From Gallionellales bacterium CG03_land_8_20_14_0_80_55_15 (lineage in GTDB: Bacteria > Pseudomonadota > Gammaproteobacteria > Burkholderiales > Gallionellaceae), in assembly GCA_002780675.1 (NCBI GenBank), contig PEUR01000078.1, forward strand, positions 1 to 12,624: DNA of 12,624 nt, read 5' to 3'. The notes under the pieces were generated by a model. The model was not told the origin of the DNA and did no database searches. It saw only the letters and a program-made list of their open reading frames with translations. Positions 5,948-12,624 of this stretch are shown piece after piece (within the stretch, counting starts at the first letter, position 1; each line of letters starts with the position of its first letter). A program made the translations under genes and the position numbers.

Positions 5948-8500
5948 ATGACGGGCACCTCACCACGCTGTGATATTCCAGCCTTGCGCGAATCCTTGCG
6001 CTGCGACCGGCTCAACCTTGAAAAAACCTTCCTCCAGCAAGGCAAAGCGGCTCGGCTGCTCGGTGCGCACAGCAAGCTGATAGACGGATATTTGCAACGC
6101 ATCTGGCAACTTATGGCATTCCCGAAGCACACTGCGTTGATTGCGGTGGGCGGTTATGGTCGAGGCGAGCTTTATCCAAAATCGGATATAGACCTGCTCG
6201 TCCTGCTGGAGGATGCGCCGGATGAATCCCTGCAACACATGCTGCGCGAATTGATTGCGCTACTTTGGGACATCGGGCTGGAAGTCGGGCACAGCATCCG
6301 CACCGTGGCGGAATGCATCAGCGAATCAACCGACATCACGGTGCAAACCAATTTACTGGAAGCACGCCTGCTGTGCGGTCAGCCCGCACTGTTCGAGCAA
6401 TTATGCAAGTCTGTACGGCAACATCTTGTTGCAAAAGAATTTTTCATGGCAAAGCTGCATGAACAGGAACAGCGCCACGCGCGTTTTGATGACGCTGACT
6501 TTAATCTCGAACCCAACCTTAAAGAAAGCCCGGGCGGCTTGCGCGATCTGCAAATCGTCACCTGGATCAGTCGCGCGGCAGGTTTGGGTACGCGCTGGAC
6601 CGAGCTGGCTCAAGCGGGCTTGATTACCCTGTCCGAGGCGCATCAGATTGCCTGCCATGACGCGCTGCTGCAAACCCTGCGCATCCGACTGCATTACCTC
6701 GCCCGCCGCCGCGAAGACCGTTTACTGTTCGATTTTCAGACTACGCTCGCCGAACAACTGGGTATTACCGACTCGGCTAACCGCCGCGCCAGCGAGCATT
6801 TGATGCAACGCTACTACCGCACGCGCCGTGCGGTGCGCCTGTTCAACACGATTTTGTTACAACATTTGCATGACTATCTGTTCCGCGACACCCTTCCGCA
6901 ACATGCGCTGAACGAGCGTTTTCGCATGGTAGGTACGCGACTGGAGATGCGCGATGAACATCTCTTTGAACATCGCCCTGAAGCGATATTCGAACTGTTT
7001 TTAATTATGCAACAACGTCTTGAACTGACCGATCTCAGCGCGAATACCCTGCGTGCCTTGTGGCGCGCGAGGCTGAAAATTGACGCGACCTTCCGGCGCG
7101 ACCCGCAAAATCAGGCGCATTTCATGGAAATCCTGCGCCAGCCGCACGGCGTGATCCACGCGCTGCGCCGCATGAACCAATTTGGCATTCTGGGCAGTTA
7201 TATTCCCGCTTTCGGGCGCATCGTCGGACAGATGCAGCACGACTTGTTCCACGTTTATACAGTGGATGAACACATCTTGATGGTGGTGCGTAATTTGCGC
7301 CGTTTTGCGCTGGAAAAACATGCGCACGAACTGCCTTTATGCAACAAACTGATGGGCGAATTTGCCCGTCCCGAAGTGTTGTATATCGCCGGACTATTCC
7401 ACGATATAGCCAAGGGGCGCGGCGGCGATCATGCCAGGCTGGGCATGAAGGATGCGCGCAAGTTCTGTACCCTTCATCAACTCAGCCATGACGATAGCCA
7501 ACTGGTCGTCTGGTTGGTCGAACAACACCTCACACTTTCCAGCACCGCACAGAAGCAGGATCTGGCCGATCCCGAAGTCATCGCCGAATTTGCCGAAAAC
7601 ATCAAGAATGACCGCTATCTGGTGGCACTGTATTTATTGACCGTGGCGGATGTAAAAGGCACCAGCCCGAAAGTCTGGAACGCCTGGAAAGGCAAGCTGA
7701 TGGAGGATTTGTTCTATCTCACGCGCCGTTACATGAAGGAAGGCGCGATTGACAACCATCTGACCGAGATACGCGAACAGGCCGCCGCTACGCTCAACCT
7801 TTATGCCATCTCGGCAACATCCTACCAGATGCTGTGGGCGCAGCTCGATGATAGCTACTTTATGGATCACGAAGCTCAGGAAATTGCCTGGCATAGCCGC
7901 TTGCTGTATTTCCGGGTCAATGATCCAGCGCCCATCGTCAAGGCGCGTTTAAGCCGTGCGGGTTCGGGCTTGCAAGTGCTGGTTTATTGCCGAGATCAAC
8001 GCTGGTTATTCGCCCGCATCTGCGACTTTTTCGCGCGCCTGAGCTTTACCATCGTCGAAGCCAAGATACATACCACGCAACATGGCTACGCCCTGAACAG
8101 CTTTCAGGTCATGGAAGTCAATCGCAGCGACATGGACTACCGCGACTTGATGAATTACATCGAATTTGAATTGACAGAAAAAATCAGGCTGGCCGAGCCG
8201 ATCAACCCCGTTTCTGGTGGACGCATGAGCCGCCAGCTCAAGCATTTTCCGCTCAACACCAAGATCAATATCGCTACAGACCGTCATGGCATATACGTTT
8301 TGACGCTCATCGCGGGCGACAGACCGGGGCTGCTGGCGCGCTTCGCGCATATTCTCGACCGGCACCACATTCGTATGCATAGAGCCAAAATCAACACCAT
8401 GGGTAGTCGCGCCGAAGATGTGTTCTGGATCAGCGGTTCAATGCTGTCCAAACCGGCTGATACCAGCTTGTTTCTAAACGAATTACTGGAAAAAATCTGA
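5948..8500 (+). CDS. glnD: PII uridylyltransferase / uridylyl-removing enzyme
   Basis: Bifunctional nitrogen sensor that adds UMP to PII proteins (GlnB/GlnK) when glutamine is low and removes it when glutamine is high. Length is 850 residues from ATG 5948 (family ~850-900). Domains in order: nucleotidyltransferase with GGYGRGELYPKSDIDLLVLL at ~68-87, including the catalytic Asp80 and Asp82; a GlnD-specific PII-uridylyltransferase helical region; an HD hydrolase domain with FHDIAKGRGGDH (His485-Asp486); and two ACT glutamine-sensing domains at ~677-745 (VLVYCRDQRWLFARI) and ~784-850 (VLTLIAGDRPGLLARF). No key residue is missing. An in-frame ATG at 5939 would add three residues. The start at 5948 is preferred because AGGGA (5935-5939) lies 8 bases before it. 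It ends 4 bp from the stop of the convergent coiled-coil gene, with no terminator between them. Confidence 0.96.
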   Translation: MTGTSPRCDIPALRESLRCDRLNLEKTFLQQGKAARLLGAHSKLIDGYLQRIWQLMAFPKHTALIAVGGYGRGELYPKSDIDLLVLLEDAPDESLQHMLRELIALLWDIGLEVGHSIRTVAECISESTDITVQTNLLEARLLCGQPALFEQLCKSVRQHLVAKEFFMAKLHEQEQRHARFDDADFNLEPNLKESPGGLRDLQIVTWISRAAGLGTRWTELAQAGLITLSEAHQIACHDALLQTLRIRLHYLARRREDRLLFDFQTTLAEQLGITDSANRRASEHLMQRYYRTRRAVRLFNTILLQHLHDYLFRDTLPQHALNERFRMVGTRLEMRDEHLFEHRPEAIFELFLIMQQRLELTDLSANTLRALWRARLKIDATFRRDPQNQAHFMEILRQPHGVIHALRRMNQFGILGSYIPAFGRIVGQMQHDLFHVYTVDEHILMVVRNLRRFALEKHAHELPLCNKLMGEFARPEVLYIAGLFHDIAKGRGGDHARLGMKDARKFCTLHQLSHDDSQLVVWLVEQHLTLSSTAQKQDLADPEVIAEFAENIKNDRYLVALYLLTVADVKGTSPKVWNAWKGKLMEDLFYLTRRYMKEGAIDNHLTEIREQAAATLNLYAISATSYQMLWAQLDDSYFMDHEAQEIAWHSRLLYFRVNDPAPIVKARLSRAGSGLQVLVYCRDQRWLFARICDFFARLSFTIVEAKIHTTQHGYALNSFQVMEVNRSDMDYRDLMNYIEFELTEKIRLAEPINPVSGGRMSRQLKHFPLNTKINIATDRHGIYVLTLIAGDRPGLLARFAHILDRHHIRMHRAKINTMGSRAEDVFWISGSMLSKPADTSLFLNELLEKI

Positions 8501-8504
8501 TTCT

Positions 8505-10697
8505 TTAACGCGGCTTTGCCGGCATGGTGGTTGCGGCTTCGGTCATGAGTGCTGCCTGTTGTTGCAGTTTTGCCGCTAGAGTCTGCTCGTAGTCCAAACG
8601 ATATTGAATCTGTTTTGCCATCTGTATTTCCAGCCGATTACGTTCTTCGGCAGCTTTTATTGCCGCCTCGGCTAGTGCCGATTTTTTGCGTGCAGCGATC
8701 GTGGCCGTTGCCTCGGCATGTAGCCGTTCCTGCTCAAGTCTGGTGGCCTTGGTTGCCTCGTTGAAGTGCAATCTTGCCATATTCTTGGCTCGTTGCATGG
8801 CCTGTTCGTGAGCCTGCTTTGCCTCGTTTATTTGTTTGCGCAGGGCAACGGTTTCAAGCGCTTCTGCGCGGATGAAATCTTCCTTTTGCCTAAGTGCCTG
8901 ATTTTCGGCATCCGCGTGCAACTTGGCGATATTCAAGGCACGCACTGCCGCCTGTTCTTTCTTGAGCGCATCCTGGACTGCGCGCTCATTAATTTGCAGC
9001 ATCGTTGCCGCGATCTCGCGCGCGCGCACTTCCATTTCCATGCGTTGATTGTCAGATTCGATCGCTTGCAATTCTGCCGTCATGCGCGTTTCAATTTTGG
9101 CAATAGCGCGCGATTCGGTCGCTAATTGCTCGTTGGAACATTCGTAAGCCTGTTTTTCAAGTTCGGCACGCTGACGGGATTCCTGAATCAAGCGGTTAAA
9201 CACCTGAATATTGGCTTGTGCGGCATCATGCTCTGCCTGTTCTGCCGCCAGACTTTGCGCTATCGCCTGAGCGACTACTTGTGCGTCTGACGCACGGGTC
9301 TGCGCGCTTTGCAGTTGTGCGTTCTGAACCTGGTACTGTTCGCGCAAGACGCGCGCTGCAAGTTGCTCGGCTTGTCCCCGTTTATCCTCAACTTCCCGCA
9401 GTTGTTGTTCCAGACTGAACTTTTCTTCGGCTGCGCGTTGCGCCTGTTGAGCGGCTGCGATGCGTTTATGCAAAGCGGCAATGGCCTGCGCTTCAGCCTG
9501 CAACTGCAATTCAAGTTGCTGTGCGGCAAGCTGTTCAGCCGCCAATTTGCGCGCCGCCTCATTTGCCGCGAGTGCTTCCGCAGCCGCGCGCTGTTGCGCT
9601 GCCAGACAAGCCTGATGCTCGTTGGCGTTACGGGTATCCGCTGCGGCTTTGGCGTGTTCCTCGGCTTGTTGTCGTTGCCTTGCCTGCGCTGCCGCTGCCT
9701 GTTCCGCTGCAATTCTCTGTTGTGCAACTTGCGCGGCATCGCGTTCTGCTTTAGCTCTCGCTTCAGCCTCTGCGATTGCCTGAGACTCGGCCTTGACTTT
9801 AGCCCGTGCAGTCGCCTCTGCAAATTGCTCGGCATCAACCTTCGCCTTTAGTAAAATGGTGGCTTCACGCTCCTGACATATTTTTTCCTGTAACAAGCTG
9901 GCGGCCTGTTGTTCGAGTTCGCCGCGATTTTGTGCGGCGAGTACAGCGACTTTTTCGGCCTCGATACGCTTGCTGATTTGCGCCATCTGGCACAGCTCGA
10001 CATCAATTTTTTCCTGGGCTAAACGCAGTTCCTTTGCCTCATTTGCAATGCGTGAGAGTACGGTATCGCGCAGCCGTGTTTCAATTTTCAGCTTCTCTGC
10101 GGCCAGGTTACGTTGCACTTGATCTGCGGCGACACGTTCCCCGACAGCTTTTGCGGTTTGCGCATTGAGTTCCTCCAGGGAGTGGCGGATAGCGACGATT
10201 TCAGCCTCGGCACGCTGCCGCATAGCCCATTCATTCTGGCGCTGCTGGGCGATAACTGCCTGTAGTTCGGTTGCTGATTTAGCCTTGGCTTCCCGTGCGG
10301 CGCGAACCCTTTCTTCTGCTTCCAGACGCTGGCTCAACTCGGCCTGTTCCCGTTGCGCCAACTCCGCCTGACTTTCATCCGGTCGCCTTATTTCTGTCAA
10401 TAGTTTGTCGAGCAATTCGCGCGCTACCCGTTGTTCTACCCCATCTTTATCTTGTGCCGCTTCTGCGAGTTTACTTCTGTCCCGACTTAAGCCATCAGGC
10501 AGTGACTCGCCAGGCGGAGCCTCGTGTTTATGGGCAAGGGAACGCGCATGAGCTTCAGCCCGCGCCCGCGCCTGTGCCGAAAACTCAGCCTGAGTCTCGG
10601 CTTCAAGCTGGGTGCGAGCTTCCTGTATTGCTTTAAATTCGGCAATAGAGGCTTCGTTATCGTTACGCACCAAACGAATTTTGGGAGGAGAAGCCAT
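8505..10697 (-). CDS. Long alpha-helical coiled-coil protein with 14-residue repeats
   Basis: A 730-residue protein of unrecognised family. Residues 1-105 are mixed, with a basic start (MASPPKIRLVRND), helical segments and a Pro/Gly-containing hinge at ~60-70. From 107 to 725 there is no proline and very little glycine; composition is dominated by Ala, Gln, Glu, Arg and Lys. From ~132 to ~626 the chain follows a 14-residue repeat, [R/K]-[hydrophobic]-x-A-E-x-x-A. Examples are RIEAE (244), KVDAE (286), RIAAE (328), RAAAE (370), RMTAE (538) and FIRAE (608). No signal peptide, membrane helix or enzyme motif is seen, so it is probably cytoplasmic. AGGA (10705-10708 on this strand), 7 bases before the ATG, confirms the start. 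It appears monocistronic. Possible roles are a filament or scaffold protein (inference only). Ala-rich low complexity will give many spurious database hits to TolA- or myosin-like proteins. Confidence 0.85.
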   Translation of the reverse strand: MASPPKIRLVRNDNEASIAEFKAIQEARTQLEAETQAEFSAQARARAEAHARSLAHKHEAPPGESLPDGLSRDRSKLAEAAQDKDGVEQRVARELLDKLLTEIRRPDESQAELAQREQAELSQRLEAEERVRAAREAKAKSATELQAVIAQQRQNEWAMRQRAEAEIVAIRHSLEELNAQTAKAVGERVAADQVQRNLAAEKLKIETRLRDTVLSRIANEAKELRLAQEKIDVELCQMAQISKRIEAEKVAVLAAQNRGELEQQAASLLQEKICQEREATILLKAKVDAEQFAEATARAKVKAESQAIAEAEARAKAERDAAQVAQQRIAAEQAAAAQARQRQQAEEHAKAAADTRNANEHQACLAAQQRAAAEALAANEAARKLAAEQLAAQQLELQLQAEAQAIAALHKRIAAAQQAQRAAEEKFSLEQQLREVEDKRGQAEQLAARVLREQYQVQNAQLQSAQTRASDAQVVAQAIAQSLAAEQAEHDAAQANIQVFNRLIQESRQRAELEKQAYECSNEQLATESRAIAKIETRMTAELQAIESDNQRMEMEVRAREIAATMLQINERAVQDALKKEQAAVRALNIAKLHADAENQALRQKEDFIRAEALETVALRKQINEAKQAHEQAMQRAKNMARLHFNEATKATRLEQERLHAEATATIAARKKSALAEAAIKAAEERNRLEIQMAKQIQYRLDYEQTLAAKLQQQAALMTEAATTMPAKPR

Positions 10698-11007
10698 CGT
10701 GTTGTCCTGATATTACAAAAGTTAACCTGTTCCAGCTACGTTCCAGAGCAGGTCATGGCAATAGCAGGATAACCACCCAACTGATTGGCGAAGTTCCGAA
10801 TAAGCGGATAAATACAGGACAATTCACTCTTATCACTCAAGCGCATGCCCCTTCGCTGATCAATGTAAGAATTGCGACCTACCGTCCGATGAAGGGGGAA
10901 ATCGGGGATCGTGCCGAGATAGTTCTCCGCCTGGCCGTAATCCTCGCAGGCAGGTTACGTCCGCTCTGGGAAATACGCAGCAATATGCACATAACTTATT
11001 GTTTTTG

Positions 11008-11036
11008 ATTGTAAAAACGATGAATCTTATCCGCAA
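11008..11036 (-). promoter_or_regulatory. Candidate sigma-70 promoter for the coiled-coil gene
   Basis: Read on the minus strand, TTGCGG (11031-11036) and TACAAT (11008-11013) are separated by 17 bases within an AT-rich stretch. The -10 matches the consensus at five of six positions; the -35 is weaker. Transcription from here would give a leader of about 300 nt before the ATG at 10697. Found by eye; a closer alternative exists at 10811-10840. Confidence 0.35.
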
Positions 11037-11095
11037 ATATGTAAACTTATCGGGCATGAGATTAAAGCGCATTTCACTCATTGGCTGCTGCAAAG

Positions 11096-11128
11096 CAAGT
11101 AGCCTCCGGCTTTGACGGAGGCTACTTG
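11096..11128 (-). terminator. Terminator of the zwf-gnd transcript
   Basis: A perfect 13-bp stem, CAAGTAGCCTCCG (11096-11108) with CGGAGGCTACTTG (11116-11128), has a 7-base loop and starts 22 bases after the gnd stop. On the minus strand it is followed by CTTTG, a poor T-tract. It may therefore act as a strong hairpin that ends or stabilises the message. Confidence 0.7.
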
Positions 11129-11149
11129 GGTGTAACGTGCTGAATAGGA

Positions 11150-12160
11150 CTATTTTTTCTCGTTATGTCCGCCAAACTCAAAGCGCAGCGCGGACAGCAG
11201 TTTACTGCCGTAGTCTGCTTCGCCGCGCGAGGTGAAGCGGTTAAACAAGGCGGCAGTCAGCACCGGTGCGGGTGTGCCGGACTCGATCGCGGCGATGCTG
11301 GTCCAACGACCTTCGCCGGAATCGGAAACCTGACCGCTGAATTTGGAAAGATCCGCATCGCTTTGCAGGGCGTGTGCAGTCAAATCCAGCAACCAGGAAC
11401 TCACCACGCTGCCGCGCCGCCACAATTCGGCAACTTGTGCGACATCAATTTCATAGCGAAAGGCATCCGGTTCGCGCAACGGGGTCGTCTCCGCATCAAC
11501 ATGCAAAGACACGCCGCCCACATTGGCGTGACGCAACAGGTTAAAACCCTCAGCGTAAGCCGCCATCATTCCGTATTCGATGCCGTTATGCACCATCTTG
11601 ACGAAGTGCCCTGCACCTTCCTGACCGCAATGCAGGTAGCCGATTTCAGCCGTGCTCGGCTCGCCGGAGCAGCCTTCGGTGCGCGGCGCGGTAGCAACGC
11701 CGGGGGCGAGTGTGGCGAAGATCGGTTGCAGGTGCGCGACCGTTTGTTTTTGTCCGCCCATCATCAGGCAATAGCCGCGCTCCAATCCCCACGTTCCGCC
11801 GCTGACCCCCACATCCACATACTGAATAGATTTTGGAGCCAGACTTTTTGCGCGCGCGATGTCGTCTTTATAATAAGAGTTACCCCCATCAATAATGATG
11901 TCGCCCGCGTCCAGCAGCGGTGTCAGTTCGGCAATGCTGGCATCCACCACGGCGGCAGGCAGCATCAGCCAAATGGCGCGCGGGCGGCTCAACTTGCTCA
12001 CGAAATCCTGCACGCTGCTGGCTGGGGTCATGCCTTCTGCCGCCAAGCCTTGCACGGCTGCACGGCTGCGATCGAATACCACGCAATCGTGTCCGCCTTG
12101 ATGCAAACGGCGCACCATGTTAGCGCCCATGCGCCCCAACCCTATCATTCCTATTTGCAT
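11150..12160 (-). CDS. gnd: 6-phosphogluconate dehydrogenase, decarboxylating, short (GndA) type
   Basis: Oxidises 6-phosphogluconate to ribulose 5-phosphate and CO2 in the oxidative pentose-phosphate pathway. The 336 residues place it in the short class, against ~470 for the E. coli enzyme. Visible are the Rossmann motif GLGRMGANM (7-15), the substrate loop IIDGGNSYYKDD (89-100), VGVSGGTWGLERGYCLMMGG (117-136) and the catalytic KMVHNGIEYG with Lys188 and Asn192. The residue at the end of the second beta strand is Asp30 (VVFDRS) rather than the Asn-Arg of NADP-specific long enzymes. This suggests that NAD+ is used at least in part (inference). A strong Shine-Dalgarno AAGGAGA (12166-12172) lies 5 bases before the ATG. 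It lies 57 bp after zwf and is probably co-transcribed with it. Confidence 0.95.
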   Translation of the reverse strand: MQIGMIGLGRMGANMVRRLHQGGHDCVVFDRSRAAVQGLAAEGMTPASSVQDFVSKLSRPRAIWLMLPAAVVDASIAELTPLLDAGDIIIDGGNSYYKDDIARAKSLAPKSIQYVDVGVSGGTWGLERGYCLMMGGQKQTVAHLQPIFATLAPGVATAPRTEGCSGEPSTAEIGYLHCGQEGAGHFVKMVHNGIEYGMMAAYAEGFNLLRHANVGGVSLHVDAETTPLREPDAFRYEIDVAQVAELWRRGSVVSSWLLDLTAHALQSDADLSKFSGQVSDSGEGRWTSIAAIESGTPAPVLTAALFNRFTSRGEADYGSKLLSALRFEFGGHNEKK

Positions 12161-12217
12161 CTCTATCTCCTTGATTAAATTAAACTTATTAACTTATCCG
12201 CAGCCATCGTGGCGCGC

Positions 12218-12624
12218 TCAATATCCTTCAAGTTTCGCGCCTTCCGGATGTAATGAATGCCGCCAGAACTGATCTTCGCGGTCGAATAAGCGATAAGTGC
12301 CGCGCGGCCCCCAGCTTCCGGCCTGATAAGTGTTGATGAATTCGCGTTCCATAGACCAGACCTTGAGCACCGGATCCACCACGCGCCAGGCGGCTTCCAC
12401 CTCGTCTATGCGCAGAAACAGGGAATGGTCGCCCATGATGACATCGAGCAACAGACTCTCGTAAGCATCGAATTCCTGATCCCCCTCGTTGTGGTAAGTC
12501 GCATCCAGACTGATGGTGCGGGTTTGCAGATCGAGTCCCGGCGCTTTGACCTGCATTTCCATTTGCAGGCAATCATCCGGCTGAATGCCCAGCATGATCC
12601 AGTTGGGTTGCTGAGAACCTTTGC
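12218..12624 (-). CDS. zwf: Glucose-6-phosphate 1-dehydrogenase, C-terminal part
   Basis: Catalyses the first step of the oxidative pentose-phosphate pathway. Only the last ~135 residues are in the window. The frame is open to the window edge, so ATG 12595 is internal and the rest lies beyond 12624. The C-terminal domain of the family is clear: PNWIMLGIQPDD (compare the common IQPDE motif), then YESLLLDVIMGDHSLFLRID and DEVEAAWRVVDPVLKVW, then the terminal YQAGSWGP segment. Its position before gnd fits a zwf-gnd operon supplying reducing power and pentose phosphates. Confidence 0.95.
   Translation of the reverse strand, partial: KGSQQPNWIMLGIQPDDCLQMEMQVKAPGLDLQTRTISLDATYHNEGDQEFDAYESLLLDVIMGDHSLFLRIDEVEAAWRVVDPVLKVWSMEREFINTYQAGSWGPRGTYRLFDREDQFWRHSLHPEGAKLEGY

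Larger units (their letters stand above)
10698..11149. other. 452 bp intergenic region upstream of the coiled-coil gene
   Basis: No supported gene was found. It holds the Shine-Dalgarno and probable leader of the coiled-coil gene, two candidate minus-strand promoters and the gnd terminator at 11096-11128. A second, weaker promoter than the listed one would be TTGAGT and TGTATT, 18 bases apart, on the minus strand at 10811-10840. The octamer TTATCCGC occurs at 11027-11034 and, inverted, at 10804-10811; a further copy is in the zwf-gnd gap at 12194-12201. About 980-1060 bases into the 10-kb mark (10981-11060) is noticeably AT-rich. A minus-strand frame is free of stops from about 10948 to 10736 (~70 codons) but has no start or recognisable protein character. 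Confidence 0.5.

Noticed and set aside
9309..9851. 180-codon plus-strand frame rich in Leu/Cys/Phe opposite the coiled-coil gene
   Set aside because: A shadow of the Ala/Gln/Glu-rich gene; reverse-complement reading of such codons gives Leu/Cys/Phe-rich hydrophobic peptides.
10736..10948. About 70 stop-free codons on the minus strand before the coiled-coil gene
   Set aside because: No good start codon or ribosome-binding site and no recognisable family; an open run of this length among six frames is expected by chance.
11165..12178. 337-codon plus-strand frame opposite gnd
   Set aside because: An antisense shadow with His/Ala/Gln-rich composition and no family character; gnd has all its catalytic motifs and a strong ribosome-binding site.
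1..12624. CRISPR array, tRNA, rRNA, insertion sequence, phage or toxin-antitoxin genes
   Set aside because: None seen: no regularly spaced direct repeats, no tRNA-like cloverleaf and no transposase or integrase motifs were found by eye on either strand.

Overview
The window reads as a chromosomal segment of a betaproteobacterium, most likely a Gallionellaceae-like or related Nitrosomonadales lineage. This rests on moderate GC content, the style of the Map, GlnD and short Gnd proteins, and REP-like intergenic repeats. The taxonomic placement is an inference from protein style and was not searched.

Layout. (1) Positions 1-4377, plus strand: an efflux operon with the C-terminal part of a TolC-family outer-membrane protein, a MacA/HlyD-type periplasmic adaptor, a MacB-type ATPase and a separate MacB/FtsX-type permease. 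It ends in a strong hairpin at 4378-4401 that can also serve the convergent gene behind it. Together these form a tripartite ABC efflux pump spanning both membranes. Two of its parts carry GC-rich or repeat-like insertions: an in-frame palindrome inside the TolC-like gene and a ~150 bp REP-like element between adaptor and ATPase. (2) 4434-4751, minus: a small exported glycine-zipper protein with a His/Asp/Glu-rich tail. (3) 4943-8500, plus: map (methionine aminopeptidase) and glnD (PII uridylyltransferase), a common proteobacterial neighbourhood. (4) 8505-10697, minus: a 730-residue, almost proline-free, Ala/Gln/Glu-rich coiled-coil protein of unrecognised family, convergent on glnD with only 4 bp between stop codons. 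(5) 10698-11149: a 452 bp non-coding stretch with candidate promoters for the coiled-coil gene and the terminator of the next gene. (6) 11150-12624, minus: the oxidative pentose-phosphate pair zwf (3' part only) and a short-type gnd.

The most interesting item is the coiled-coil protein. Read by eye, it contains an essentially uninterrupted 14-residue repeat, [R/K]-[hydrophobic]-x-A-E-x-x-A, held in exact register from about residue 132 to residue 626. It is near-perfect over 16 consecutive units (residues 188-402). With no proline between residues 106 and 726, it could form a rod of about 90 nm, making it a candidate cytoskeletal or scaffold filament. The rest of the window is conserved housekeeping and efflux functions.
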